Assembly: GCA_016081115.2 (NCBI GenBank)
Contig: CM071926.1
Span: 14,645,971 to 14,709,970 of the forward strand
DNA length: 64,000 nt
Source: Rehmannia glutinosa
Lineage: Eukaryota; Streptophyta; Magnoliopsida; Lamiales; Orobanchaceae
Direction: 5' to 3'
The stretch's first letter is position 1; every line of letters starts with the position of its first letter. Under the pieces are notes generated by a model, which saw only the letters and a program-made list of their open reading frames with translations, did no database searches and had not been told where the DNA came from. This document shows, one piece after another, positions 22,657 through 36,141 of this stretch. The translations under genes were made by a program, and so were the position numbers.

Positions 22657-25600
22657 CTAGGCACTTTTTTGCGATCGAGAATTTTTAGCCCTGCCGGGCG
22701 CCGTTTCTTTAACTTCATTGATATCGTCTTGACGATAGCGGTAGCGATATAAGCGTCCTCAACTTATTAAGCAAGGTAGTATTTCCCTTCTCAAGACGCA
22801 TCGATTCGCATCCCTCCCCATATCGTTTCCATGTGGCGCATTGCAAACACACCACGATCAATCTTATTCTCTTCGTCTCTCCAAGGCATTGCAACCAAGC
22901 GGATCAGAATTTTCAACAACCCAGGGCGATTGGTAGCATCCTCGAGCAAGCAAATACTTGAAGAACAAAGCGATCTGTCAAAGGGTAACAAAAACAACCA
23001 ATTAAAAGCGTGAAAACAAATCGAGTTAAAAATACTATTACACATCAAATTATGTCTAAATATACAACAAAATTATACTATCGTCTGACAAAACAAACAC
23101 TATTGTACATCAAAATAAGCTTTTATGTAAACTTAAGATTATAACTAACAATACAACAAACTAAGCTATATATACAATAAAGTAAGTCTAATTATACAAT
23201 AAAACACTTTGTAAAATCATTTAAATAACTTACCCATTACAATAGGTGTGTGCTCATACTTAGCAGTCTGTGCCACCAACACTTGAATTGTCCAAAATGT
23301 GACGGATCTCCTCTTAATATCATAACAAATAACATAAATATGTTCACTCTTGCATATCGGGAAGAAAAAGCGCAAAAATAAGATAAAAATAACCAACCAA
23401 AGACATCATGAGACTTGGGCTTTAGCCGCGACAATCTAAAACAATAAGACACAATATAACACAGACAAACAACAAAATACCATATCAACGGCTTGTAGCC
23501 TAATAGAATTGGCCTCGGGAAACTCGGCATCGAAATTACGTGAAAATAATGCCAGCGGACCTTCTTCATCAAGCTCCTTACTTGGCATCACTTGGTGAAC
23601 ATACGCAATAATTCTTTGTTAGACTTGTCTTTGGACTTTACACAAATCATATAATTTAATTATAATACATATAAGAAAACCCAATAAATATACATCAACC
23701 TATCAATATCTAAACAACAAGTAATTTCTAACTCCACATCAACCTATCAATATAACTTGACATCCAAATATCTAAACGACATCCAAATACACAACAAAAA
23801 TCGGACTAACTATACAATAAATTATATCTAACTATACGGCAATATCAAACTATCTATAAAACAAACACATACAGTGCAATATGTCCTCATAAAAAATACG
23901 GGCGGCGACCCAACAACTTTAACTTTCTCCTTAGAGTTCAAAATCACCGACCAAGTATCAAGCACGGCTACTCTACACCGACATAACGACCGGTCTCATG
24001 GACTTGAACTCATCCCTATACAATAACCGATCACCCACCTTGAAAATAACTTCATTCTTGACCTCATCCCTATAAAAAATTAAAAAAATGTAAGCAACCT
24101 GTTAAAAAAATTAAAAATAAATAAAAGAAACAAAAAAAGAAATATATACTTATCCTCATCCGGGATTCTCAAAAACCCATTTTGCTATCATGTTGTGATC
24201 TTGTTGAGTTTCAAAGCAACATCTATTTATCTGCGCTTAAATGGGGATATCGTCTTGATCTTAGAGGCTTCCTTTGACTTTTCCTCGCACAAACTTTAGT
24301 TCTGCCACGGCCCCTTGAAGTACCAACCTCGTTCTTCGTTTTTCCTCCACCCTCATTAATGTCCGTCGCCCCAGCTTCATCAATTACTTTATCTCCACCC
24401 TCCACACCTGCAGACGAATCAGGGATATCACCTTCCGCGCCAACCATGCCGCCAACACCAGCCGCAACATCAGTTGCTTTTTCTCCACCCTCCACGACTG
24501 CAGTCAAATCAACGGTCTCACCTTCCACCACAACCGTGCCACCAACACCAGCAGCAACATCAGCCTCCCTGGCCGCCCTTTCACCAACCTAAAACAAGAA
24601 AAATTGAAATTAAAAATCAACATTAACAAGTACACCAAACATAAAGAAAATTGACTTACATTAACACGATCATCAACGTCGTCGGCCTTTTCTTTCTCAC
24701 CCCCAACATTTTCCTCCTGGTAATGTCGTGTCGTCTCTAGAACAGAACCCCAAACCGGTCAGCAAAATCTTGGGAAAATCCCATACTAAAGCTCGGTGCA
24801 TCGTCAAACCATTTCTTGAATTCCTCCCTCTGTAACACAGCATCCTCGACCTTCTCCAATGCCTCTACGTTTTCGGGATTATTCCAAAATGCATCATCGC
24901 TTTGAGTGTCACCAAATTCAGAAGCCTTTTCGTTTGAGCCCTTCGATACTTTTTCACATATCAGGTTCCGCGCCACCGCCTCGATTCTGGGGAAACCCGG
25001 GTCAGCTGCAATCTCCCTTGGTGCATCTTGACCATGGATATAATATCGACAACATCGGACGCCACCTGGCTAATTTAGCCAAAACCCTCCCAACATAATC
25101 CTGTTAAAAGAAAGACAGTAATGTTAGCTCTACAAAACTATATAACTATATATACAATGTTTTACTACTAAGTAAACATTAAATATACTTTAAGTGTATA
25201 GCAATGAAAATTTTAAACCTATTTGACTATGTATAATTGTATATTAATATCCATACAATAGTAATATATTAATTGTACATTTAAGTCCCTGATATGTAAA
25301 CACTATGAATATTGATGCAGAAAACATCCATAAAATCCAACTTATGTATAAAACATCAAAAACACATCAATAGTACATGTCAAAAACATTATATATACAC
25401 TTTTATCTTATTAAATATACATCAAACACATGCTTTAAGAATGGAAAAAACCTGCATGCCACCATCGCAATGAGGCACCATGTACATCCACACCCGGCCC
25501 ACTTTGGGACCTCCAACGAGGACATTGCGGCCTTGAGGACGGGGCCTCACGAACCTCGGACGGACCCTCAAGAAATTCGGATGGCCCCTCACCCAATGGA

Positions 25601-26584
25601 TCCACCACGGACCCGCCCCAGAAAACCACAAAGGCGCATCTCTCTGTCTGCACTCTCTGCGGCTAGCTCGATTACTCAATGCCCGATACACTAGGTAATC
25701 TTCTCGGAACATGGCGATTACAAACCACAACTCGCCCATGTAAAGACACGACAAAAAAATAATTATTAGCAAAATACGAAACAATAATTCAAAGACAAAT
25801 GTGAAAAAAACCAAAAAGCAGAGACTTACAAGCAAAAACAACAAGGGACCATTAAACTCCTTCTTCTTGAAGTATCCACTTCATTCTTTGTGAAATCGGC
25901 GTCTCCAAAGTGTACTCGCACCAATTTAAATTTCTAATATTCCCCACATCTTCCGAGAGACTTCATAATCAGCGGGTTGACATAAGGACATAACATTTCC
26001 AATAATGCAACAATCAACCAACGCAATGAAATGTCTCTTAAACCACGGACCACCGTCGGACTCATCCATCATTCTCACGATGGGCAACCTCAACTTTTAT
26101 TTTATACGCACCACTTGCGCCTTGGTAAATTTGAAAATAATCGCGCCAGCGATAATATAATTCACTGTATCGGACTTCGTCTTCTTTACAATAGGAATAT
26201 TACCATTAGGGAACCCAAGAACCCTTTGAATATCCTTCACACCACAACTGAGTGACCTCCACCATTTAAAACTAGTTCACAACTCGCGGTGGAAACTATT
26301 CACCAACCAATACATCATCAAGGGAAGGGAATTTGTCAATCTTAACTTCCAACAAAGTCCCAAACCCCATCTCCACAAGTGACCTCTTACATTTGTCGAT
26401 TCAATGCTTTCATTGATTCAACAAATAACGTTGTTGTAGAGTGGGTCACTAACTTAGGGAATGAATCCTTCACATTCCCACCAGTTCCTTCGCCCTCTTT
26501 GGAGAAGACACTGCCCCTTTGCCCCCATTTGCCCTCGCCAACGTCGTCACCTTTTCTACCTCTTTTTACCATGCTTGCGGACAC
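22657..26584 (-). pseudogene. Ulp1-like (peptidase C48) passenger gene of the MULE, catalytic Cys replaced
   Basis: Reading leftwards: an N-terminal GFGTLLEVKIDK block near 26350, like the DUF1985/mobile-domain region of plant Ulp1-like transposon genes; acidic, low-complexity linkers (24976-24737 and 24531-24223); then the C48 core. The core has EHIYVICYDIKRRS at about 23345-23300 (His at 23340-23342), an ILDNSS block in another frame near 23285, and NKIDRGVFAMRHMET at 22870-22826, with the C-terminal tail ending at a stop at 22657. In active Ulp1/SENP proteases the motif is D-C-G; here the codon at 22854-22856 is CGT (Arg). Introns and frame breaks separate the blocks. SUMO-protease activity is therefore not expected. 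Confidence 0.75.
23040..23240. repeat. ATACAACAAA-rich repeats inside the MULE
   Basis: Irregular short repeats of the form TATACAACAAAA... occur here and again around 23690-23880, 25140-25430 and 26600-26960. They probably lie in introns of the Ulp1-like gene. Confidence 0.5.
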
Positions 26585-27052
26585 AATATTCTACCAAATC
26601 ACAAAAACACAAAAATAAGTATACGTATCTATAATTATACAAAAAACACAAATACATGTACAAATGACAAAATAAATAGAAGAATACAACAAACACAAGT
26701 ATACAGAGGCATAGATACACACATCAAACAATAACTAAATATACATCAAAACATGCATAAGTATACAGCAAAACACATGTACGTAAACATCATAGAAAAT
26801 GAAATAATATAGATTACACTTTGCAGAACAACTATATATACAACAAATATTAACTAACTACACACTGAATCATATCTAACTATACATCGAAACACATATA
26901 AGTACACATTTACCTATACACAAATATAAGAATGCATCATATCTACAAACAAATACTTCATCTTCATCACGTAGAAAAAACCTGGAATCTCCATTAACAA
27001 AACCTTAGGCACTCAGATTTACAGTCGAAGAAAAACGATCGGAAAAAAAATT

Positions 27053-27275
27053 AAAAAACCCTAGGATGTCACATTCACGTTCGAACACACACAAAACTAA
27101 AAGAAGAAATTAAAAAACCATAGAATGTCACATTTACATTCGAGCACACACAACCAAAAAATAAAAAAATAAAAAACCCTAGAATGTCAGATTTACGTTC
27201 GAACACACACAAACTAAAAGAAGAAATTAAAAAACCCTAGAATGTCACCTTTACATTCGAAAACACAAAACCCAA
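27053..27275 (+). repeat. four-copy tandem repeat of about 60 bases near the right MULE end
   Basis: The unit AAAACCCTAGAATGTCA followed by ATTTACGTTCGAACACACAC occurs four times. It lies just inside the right terminal region, where subterminal transposase-binding arrays are often found. Confidence 0.75.
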
Positions 27276-28038
27276 AAAAAAAACTAAAAACCGTAGAAAA
27301 ATCGTCGAAAAGGAAACTCACCTTTTTTGAAACAAAAAATCGTCGTCGGTTCGGGAGAACGACTACGCAAACAATTTATACCGTGGATTTCTCACTCTTC
27401 AACCACCCACCCTCTTCAACCGCCTGCAACCTCCTTCCCGGACCGCCAAATCGCAATTTCAAAAATGAGTGAGAGAAAGTCGGGGATGTTTGAGGGAGAT
27501 GAAAGGATTTTCGATTACAAAATTAAAATGAAATTGTGCAATTACCTTTGTGCCCCTTTTCAAAGCATAAAAATAAAACGAAAATTAATATAAAATTGGT
27601 AAGATCTCGGCCACTTAAAATTTGAGATGGGTGGCAAGATTAGTCCACATTGTCTCATTTTAATTATGTGGTCTCATTTGATCTATTCATATATATATAT
27701 ATATATATATATAGAAATTCATTGAGGTTGTTTGGATGTAGTGATTCTATAATGAATTTCAAATTAATCCTTGGAAGCTATTTTTTGAGTCATTTTGGAG
27801 GATTTCATTCTTATTTGGAGTCATTTGAAATCCTCCACTAAATCCTCTCCCCAAATCCAAATCCTCCCATCCAAATGCAACTTTGAAGGAAATTGCTCAT
27901 TTTTGTCAATATTGAGACCTTGTTTGTCAATGATAAAAGTAAAAGTTGATTTTTGTTTTACTCCGCAAGAATCTAAATCGAATATTTGTTTATCTAATGT
28001 GTTTGGATGAATGAGAAATTAAAGCTTAAAGTAGAGTG

Positions 28039-28343
28039 TTGGAAGTGAGCTTGTCCCACATTGGAAAATAAGTGAAATATTGGCTAGTGTATATACAACC
28101 TTCTTATAGTTAAGGAATAGTATTTTACGGCATAAAGACTCTCTCCACGCAAGCGGGCAGGGGTGCAAAATCTCAAGTCGAATTCAGGGTCCAGACCATT
28201 GAATTATGTGCGAGCGCGACATGCATACCTTAGTGTCGCCCGAAATCGAGTCACATAGTTTTAGCCCATATTTTGCTTCTAGTTTTATTATTTTATTCCA
28301 GAAATGTAAATCCAACCTCATTGTTGGTTTTTTGTAACCAACA
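28039..28343 (+). repeat. possible solo LTR / TRIM-like fragment
   Basis: It starts TGTTGGAAGTGAGC with TCCCACATTGG, a frequent opening of short plant LTRs, and a TG...CA end is possible at AACCAACA (28336-28343). No matching TSD is seen. The stretch 27691-28038 before it is unique DNA without a gene. Confidence 0.28.
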
Positions 28344-28507
28344 CCGGGAGAATTTATTTCTGCCTTATTTTTTTTTAGAATGAAAAGCCAATATATTAAT
28401 TAAGGAACCATGTCTGAAGCAACCAAATCAACCAAGTGATCCGGAATATCCCCGATCCTTGGTTCGGAACCAACTAAAAAAGGAAAAACTAGCTAAGTGA
28501 TGGGCGA

Positions 28508-30089
28508 TGTTAGGAAATTTATTGTTTAGATTTTGATGAATGCCATGTAAAACCTAAAATAGGAAGTTGGCACCCCAATTCTTGTTGTAAAATGCATTGT
28601 AATAAATAGAGTGGCCAAGCCGAGAGTTAAGTCGGCCTACGCCCTAACATGCAAGAAGACAGCGAAGACTAGAAGGAAGACTCATTGCGAGCAGTGAGTA
28701 TGGCAAAAAGAAGAATAGACGGGAACTCTATCTTTGAAGAAGCGGTGAGATGCGGTGAGTGGAGTATCGAGTCAAGTCAACTCGAGAAAAGCCAAGTCTC
28801 GAGTTGAAGTGACGGAAGAGTCATCCGATGATTGGAAGGCGACTCTAAGTCACCTGGGAAAGCAAAAATGCGATCAAGTCGAGATAAGCGTAAAAGATCC
28901 GTTGCCTGAGAAATCAAAAGAATTACTTAAACAAGTAATATCTCCATATCACCTTTCTCGGAGTGCTCGGTCGAGGAAGCGTGCAAAAGGAATGAACGAT
29001 GGGAAGCACTACACCGTGTCGAACTACGAAAAAGGTGAAAGAACAATTCATACGAGGAAATGGCAATTCAAAGGACCGCAACAAGACAAGCCAACGATTG
29101 CAAGTGACTTTAAAAAATAAGCCTATCTCTTCAACGGGCAAATTTTTGAAAGATCACTATAAAAGGCTGAGGAGTTCATTTGAGAAAAGAGACACGAGTT
29201 GGACCAAGTGATTAAGAGACAATAACCAAAAACGCGTCCAAGCAATTATTAGAAAATCTAAAATATTCTCAATCCTCAAGCCTACACTACGAAGAACATC
29301 AATCCAACACTCACCTGTGAAGGAAAGATAACTTCAATCGGTTGAAGAGGAAAATCTTTGAAAAATCAAGGGGTCTACATTCCACGAAGGATTGTAGGAA
29401 GGTTCAAGAGTTGAACCAAGTCTTGAGCTTTTGGAGGGCTTCGTGATCAAATCCAAAGAGCTTGAGCAAGTGAGGTTGTGTAGTAAAGGCATTTGCCCTG
29501 TGAAGAAGGCCCCGAGTCGTCACGAGAAGCCAATTTGAGTGATCAAGGCATCTCGATCGAGTCCCAAAGGATCAAGTCGGTTGTGTGATCAAGACTTGTA
29601 TCGGGTGATACCACTTTGTATATTGATCAATACCTAGTGGATTCCTCGGGGAGTTGGAGAAGAGAGGAGTAGAAGAATTACCCCATCTTGAACCTCTATA
29701 AAAATCTTATTGTGTCATTTACATTTCAGCACTTTAATTTTGCATCTTAATTGTTTAATTCTGTGACATATTTGCTATCCACTTGATAATCTATAAGTAC
29801 TAAATCAAGCACTAAATCCTTGCTTAATCAAACTTAAGGGTGTTAAGTCTTCCATTTGAAAACAAAACCACAGTTGAGTTAATTTAAAGCCAACGATTGA
29901 GTTATTCCATCAACTTGGCTCGGTGAGTCATTGAGAGACTAACTCTCTTGATTGACTAAATTGATTTGTCCATCAAGGACACGGTATGCGATATCAACTC
30001 TGTATATTTAAAAGGACTAAATCGAAAATTTGGTAAGGTTTATTCAACCCCCCTTCTAAACCTTACACTTACACCCCTTGGGACCTACA
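28508..30089 (+). repeat. 5' LTR of the SIRE-type element
   Basis: It matches 39980-41553 over its whole length. A TATA box TATAAAAA is at 29697-29704, placing transcription start shortly after. The ORFs 28755-29120 and 28999-29211 inside it are not genes: matching but differently broken frames appear in the right LTR. Confidence 0.93.
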
Positions 30090-30091
30090 AG

Positions 30092-30103
30092 TGGTATCAG
30101 AGC
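30092..30103 (+). other. primer-binding site (initiator Met-tRNA)
   Basis: TGGTATCAGAGC, two bases after the LTR, exactly the canonical copia primer site. Confidence 0.95.
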
Positions 30104-30215
30104 GGTTGGTTCATTGAACCCTCCGCACAGTTCTTGAACTAGATCTCCAAACTTTTCAAAGTCTGCTTTAGTACTTAAACTCTCAAAACTCTTTCTATCA
30201 TTAGAAGTTATTATC

Positions 30216-33200
30216 ATGGAAGCAAATTTGACACGCATCCCTATGTTCACAATTGAAGAATTTGATGATTGGAAAATTCGTATGCAGGCTCATCTATCAG
30301 CATTACATGATGAGATGTGGATAGTGATAGAAGATGGGCCACTGCAAATCTTAAAGGTGAACACAGCTGTAAGAAGAGCTGCAGCTGAAGGAGAAGAGGA
30401 TGTTGCTCGAAGACCCGGTCATGGTTGAAAAACCAAGAAGCGAGTGGACAAATGATGTGAGAAAAAAAGATACAACTGGACAATGTAGCAAGGACATCCT
30501 TTACAAAACCTTGGACAAAGCCATGTTCAATAAAGTCAAATCATGCAAAACAGCCAAAGAAATATGGGACAAGCTCACATTGATTTATGAAGGCTCGAGA
30601 GCAAATCAAAGAAAACAAATTATCGGTGGTTGTCAGAAATTTGAGAACTTCAAAATGATCTCAGGAGAAAACCTGGATCAAGCTGGATGCTCGATTCACG
30701 AGAAATCACCAACGAGTTATCTGCACTTGGAAAGGAATATACACGAGAAGGAAATGTGTATGAAGATCTAAAAAGTCTTCGGTGAATGGGAAATGAAGGT
30801 CATGGCAGGAGACATTCCATGGACCTATCAAAAACATCCAACCATGAATTATTCTCGGACCTCAAAGCCTACGAGTTTGGTGAGAAGAAAAGACGAGGAA
30901 AGAGGCAGTTGTACCCAAAACAATTTTTGCTCTAATTGTTAAAGATGGGAAGAGAGTCGAGGTCAAAGAAGTCATTGATCCGAAGAAATAGCCACGATGG
31001 TCAAAAGATTCAACAAGTTCTTCAATAAGAACTACAAGAGAGGAAAGGGCGAATCTTCGGAAGACACTCGACTCACTCCAAATCAAGGGAAGATAGGCCA
31101 ACCAAGAGAACATATCATCGAGAAAGTTGAGTATCAAAGGGTGACAATCCAAAAATGGAAAGAGTGATCAAAAGGTGAATATCTATCTTTGGAACTATAG
31201 ACAACCAGTCACTATGCCATTATTTGCTCATATCCTGTAGTTAACAAATACGGGGAATGAAGAAGAAAGAAAGGTCTTGAGAGAAAGAAGACAAGAAAAG
31301 AAAAAGGCAATGATGGCTGAGAGATCTTTGAAACTTGACCAAGTCGAGAGAGCGGTGATTGAGGAAGCGGTGATGCTGACTACTCAAGTGACTCGAAGAA
31401 GAAGCCCCGATCGCTTGATGGCCAAAGAACAAGATCAAACGACCAAGAAGATGAGGTACACTCTAACTCATCAAACTCGGACTCTAGTGATAGTGATGTG
31501 ACACACACACTTCATCACCCACTGATCTTTATGATTCATTAGGCAAAATGATGAAAGATTTTGAACACATTAAATCCTCACACACACTATTAAATGAGGA
31601 AAACAGACCTACTCAAGAGTCAAAACTCAAAGTGACTAAGGAGCCGAGTACTCACAAGTCAAATAGGTGATGAGAATGAAAGTTTAAAGGCGAGAATGCT
31701 AAATTAATAGCGAGAAATTGCTGCTATAGAGAAGAGGGAGAATGACCTCAAAAATGTTATTACCTCATTCACTAAGGCATCTAAATCATTGGATGATCTT
31801 ATTATGAGTCAAAGAGAATGTGGAGACAAGAGGCTTAGGATTTAATTCTCTGTGCTATGTCAAACCTCAAGAGTAATTTTGGAAAAAGGATCTTCAAGCC
31901 ATGAAGAGTCCGAAAAATCCAAAACTCTAAATGTTGCACACACATTCACTCCAAAGCACCATAACAAGCAAAGCTGGCCTTGGTTATAAAAGAAAAGGAA
32001 AACTGACCGAGTTGAGTGCTTATTTGAAAGGGCAAGTGAGAAGAGATTCAGTAGAGTTCTCAAAGCAAACTCCAAAAGAAAATACTGCAAAGAAGAAGCG
32101 AGCTACCAAAAACCCCAGGAAAATCCATAAAAGAAATACATATGATGGGAATGGTAGAAAATATCCAAGCCAAGTGATTGGAATAATGTAAAGTACCAAA
32201 GCATAGACTTATGGAATATAAGCCCAAATGGCAAAGGCACAGAACTCGACAAAGGCCATTCCAAAAGTATAAGAGCTTTCATCAAAGACACACATATGCA
32301 CCTAGACACTACACTCCAAGACACCACAATTACCCAAAGAAGGCGATTGCTAAAAATTATACACAAGCATACAAACAAAAGAGGCAGTTGTATGAAACTA
32401 GAATCCCCAAGCAATTTGCGGGATTAATTATGATTATGGCAGCGATAGATGGCAACCCCTTAGAGTCAAATCATTTGGCTATAAGTTGGTTGGATCATCT
32501 TACAATTCTAACCCCTCGGGACCCGGAGACAAGTATGGGTACCTAAAACTTAATTTCCTTGATTGCGGGTTCAAGGAGCAGTGAAAGTGCAAGGAACCTG
32601 GTACATGGATAGTGGGTACATTCCGGACACATGCGAGGAATGGATTAGAAATCACAGATGTTGCATATGTTGAAGGACTCAACTTCAACTGCTAAGCATC
32701 GATCAACTCGTGACAAGGGTTATAACGTTGGATTTAACATGGGTATATGCCAAATCAAGGATATTGAATCAAATGAAGTTGTCTTTTTGCAAGGATGTAG
32801 AAGCAGAAGAATATGTATGTCGTGGATTGGTCAATGCAACACCCAACACTCTCTACTAGCAAAAGAGAATTTGAATCAAGTTGGTTGTGGCACAAAAGGC
32901 TGAGTCACCTAAATTTCAAAAGCGATTAACAAGCTTGCAAGAAGTAATCTTGTGGAAGGACTTCCGGACTCGGTATACAAAAAGGAGAGTATATGTGACG
33001 CATGTCGAAGGAAAACAAATCAAGTCATCATTCAAAGAAAAGACATGCCCATCTTCAACAAGAATATTGCATCTGCTACATATGGATCTATTTGGAGTGG
33101 AACCAACCGGCATAAGTGGAAAGAAATACACCTTGGTGGTAGTAGATGACTACTCAAGATATACATGGACAATATTCATGTGTAAGAAGAAATAAACTCT

Positions 33201-35587
33201 ACAAAAACTACCACAATTGGTGATGAAGAGGATTCAAAACGAGAAGAGCAAACCATTATCAAAATAAGATCGAGACGAGGAGGAACCGAGTTTGTCAATG
33301 GAATAATAACTCGATTATTGTATTGAAAATGGTATTGGTCATGAACTATCGGTGCAAAGGACTCCGCAATGAGAATGGAGTTGCGAAAGAAGGAACATAA
33401 CACTCAAAAAAAGCGGCAAGGACCATGTTAGGTGACGGGGTTACCAAAAAGATTTTGGTGAAGCAATCAACACGACTTGCTACACTCAAAACAGATGTAT
33501 GATAAGCAGCGGTGACAAAGACTCCTATGAGATTTGGTGGAAGAAAACCGAATGTTGCATATTTGAGAATATTTGGATGTAAATGCTTCATCCACAACAA
33601 TGGAAAAGACAATCTAAAAGCTTTTGATGCTAAAGGCGATGAAGGTATCCTCTTAGGATACTCGGTGAAAGCAAAGCCTCTGAGTACTCAACAAAGGACT
33701 ATGGTTGCGAAGAATCCATTCATGTGGTATTCGATGAGCAAATGTAAATGGAGAAGACATTGAAGAGTCGGTGATAAGTGAGTCATCCAACCATGCGAGA
33801 AGAGTCCCTATCTTTGAAGGCCGGAAAATTTGGAACTATAAACTCGAGAAGAAGATGAGATATTTGAATCTCAAAAGCAATTTGGAAAATGAAAATTTAA
33901 GTGATCACGAGAGAGCTAACCACAAAGAACACACCGCAAGACAATGAATCCCTAACTTACTCCAACGATGTAAGATGGTGAGAGACCATCCACGAGAACT
34001 TGTCATTGGAAACATAAGAGAAGGTGTAAAAACAAGATCGAGAACTCAACAAGAAGCTATGTTCACATGCTTCATCTCGCAAATAGAGCCCAAAGATGTG
34101 TTACAAGCATTGGACGACGCACATTGGATTCAAGCTATGCAAGAAGAGTGAATCGAGTTTGAAAGAAATAAAGTATGGGAATTAGTGCAAAGACCCGTAC
34201 ATCAAAATGTTATCGGCACCAAATGGGTGTTCGAAATAAGATGAGCGAGGAAGGTTACGTGGTAAGAAACAAAGCAAGATTAGTAGCCAAAGGATATTGC
34301 CAAGAAGAAGGAATAGATTTTGATGAAACATTTGCTCTGTGTAGTGGAAGCTATAAGAATGTTTCTTGCCTATGCGACTCACAAGAATTTCGTATATCGG
34401 ATGGATGTAAAAAGTTCATTTCTAAATGGTTTATTGGAAGAAGAAGTGTATGTTGAACAACCTCCAGGATTTGAGCGAGAAGACTCTTGGAGATAAAGTA
34501 TACAAACTCAAGAAAGCTCTATATGGATTGAAAGCAGGCACCGAGCATGGTATGATACCTTGTCACAATTCCTAATCGAAAATGGATTCACAAAGGAAAA
34601 GTAGATAGAACACTTTTTTAATTCAAGACAAAAAAAAGTATCTTGCTTGTTCAAATATATGTGGATGACATCATTTTTGGATCTACAAACAAAGAGTTGT
34701 GTGAAAAATTTTCAAACCTCATGCAAAGTAAATTTGAAATGAGCATGATGGGAGAGCGACATTCTTCCTTGGACTCCAGTGAAACAAAGTGAAGGATGGA
34801 ACCTTCATAAGTCAAACAAAATACACGGAGATTTAATGAAGAAGTTTGGTATGGAGGAGAAGTCTTCGTGAAAATACCAATGAATACATCGGTCAAAATG
34901 GACATGGATGCGGATGGCAAGCCTGTAGATCAAACAAGATACTGAGCACTTATTGGATCATTGCTCTATCTCACAAAGCAAGCGGACCGGACATCACCTT
35001 TGCGGTAGGTGTATGTGCAAGATTTCAATCTGCTCCAAAAGATAGCCATACAGCGGCTAAGAGAATATTGAGATACTTGAAAGGAAGCGAAGTTGGCTTA
35101 TGGTATCAAAGGAAGGTGGATTCAAGCTAATCGGCTATTCGGACTCGACTATCTTTGGATGCGAGTTAATGAAAAAGCACTTGAGGCACATGTCAAATGC
35201 TAGGAAACAGGCTGATTTCTGGTTTAGCAAGAAGCAAAATTCAATAGCCACCTCTACAACGGTGAGCGAGAATACATAGGCTGCGGCATTGTTGTGCCCA
35301 AGTCCTATGGATGAGACAAAGAATTTGAGAGACTATGAAGTTGAGGAAAAGAAATTCCAATCATGTGTGATAACACAAGTGCAATTGCCATTACTCAAAA
35401 TCTGTCTTGCACTCAAGAACAAAGCATATCGATGTCGGATATCACTTCATAAGAGATCATGTTGAAAAGAAGGACATCATCTTGGAATATATCTCAAGCG
35501 ATAAACAATTGGTGACATCTTCACAAAACCATTATGTGAGTCAAGATTTGAAGAACTCAAACATGAGTTGGGGTTAATTGAGTGGTG
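30216..35587 (+). pseudogene. gag-pol of the SIRE-type element, multiply frame-shifted
   Basis: The start MEANLTRIPMFTIEEFDDWK at 30216 is 113 bases past the primer site. Blocks: Gag/UBN2-like (KTAKEIWDKLTLIYEG, about 30555); a charged region 30.8-32.6 kb where nucleocapsid and protease would be; GAG-pre-integrase and zinc region 32870-33020 (LPDSVYKKESICDAC); integrase start HMDLFGVEPTG and VVVDDYSRYTWT at 33080-33170; RT 34150-34800 with RLVAKGYCQEEGIDFDETFA and YVDDIIFGSTN (YVDD at 34658-34669, intact); RNase H 34980-35580 ending in ELGLIEW and a stop. It encodes the copia polyprotein for particle assembly, reverse transcription and integration. More than fifteen frame breaks are visible, many at expected CAG/CTG sites. 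Confidence 0.88.
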
Positions 35588-36141
35588 ACGCTCGGAAGAA
35601 TCAAAGAAAAAGAAATGGAACACAAAGGGAAAAGAGTGAACTCACAAATCGGCTAAGTAAATTAGTCATGTCGGAAAAATGACTATACCAAGTCATTTGT
35701 TGAAGGTGAGTCACTAAGAGAACTGTGAGAAGAAGAGTTAAATCGCCTAAAGGATAAGTTGAGTCACTTATGAGCAAAGTGACAAAAACGTCGTTTTGAC
35801 TAAGCGGGAATGTTTTTAAGGAATACATCAAAGATAATGATGATGTGTACATACATAAAGCCGCACACCAAGCTTATGATTGGATATAAATCTTTGCCGC
35901 ATTAAATACGAGACATTAAATGCTAAATAGGCGTGCAAAATCTAAGCCGTTGATTTCGATCACATTTCAAAAACCACCCCCGCACGTCCTTTCATAAACC
36001 ATACTTAAACCATTTCCGTCGTTTCTCTCTCACACTACCAAAACTGTTCATTTTTTTCTCTCAAAAGCAAAGGCAAAAATTCTCTCGAAACCTATCTATC
36101 GCAAATCAATCTCTAAGTTTTTCTTTGATAAAATCTGAAAA

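Larger units (their letters stand above)
18562..27690. mobile_element. Mutator-like element (MULE) carrying FAR1-type transposase and a Ulp1-like gene
   Basis: The left end reads TGAGACCACATATTATAGTG then AGACAATGTGGACT; the right end, reverse-complemented, reads TGAGACCACATAATTAAAAT then GAGACAATGTGGACT. That gives inverted termini of at least 50 bases around a 9.1-kb interior. Both ends lie in (TA)n tracts, so the TSD cannot be read. The transposase runs rightwards from the left end and the protease gene leftwards from the right end, meeting tail to tail near 22.0-22.6 kb. This matches known Kaonashi/CUMULE-type MULEs with a Ulp1-like passenger. Both genes are broken. Confidence 0.85.

Noticed and set aside
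28039..28343. Cassandra-type TRIM with 5S-like sequence
   Set aside because: The TCCCACATTGG opening fits a short LTR, but I could not find the 5S promoter boxes and no TSD matches; kept only as a weak solo-LTR candidate.
28755..29120. 121-codon ORF in the left SIRE LTR
   Set aside because: It lies wholly inside the LTR, and the matching part of the right LTR is broken differently; LTRs of this family do not code for protein.
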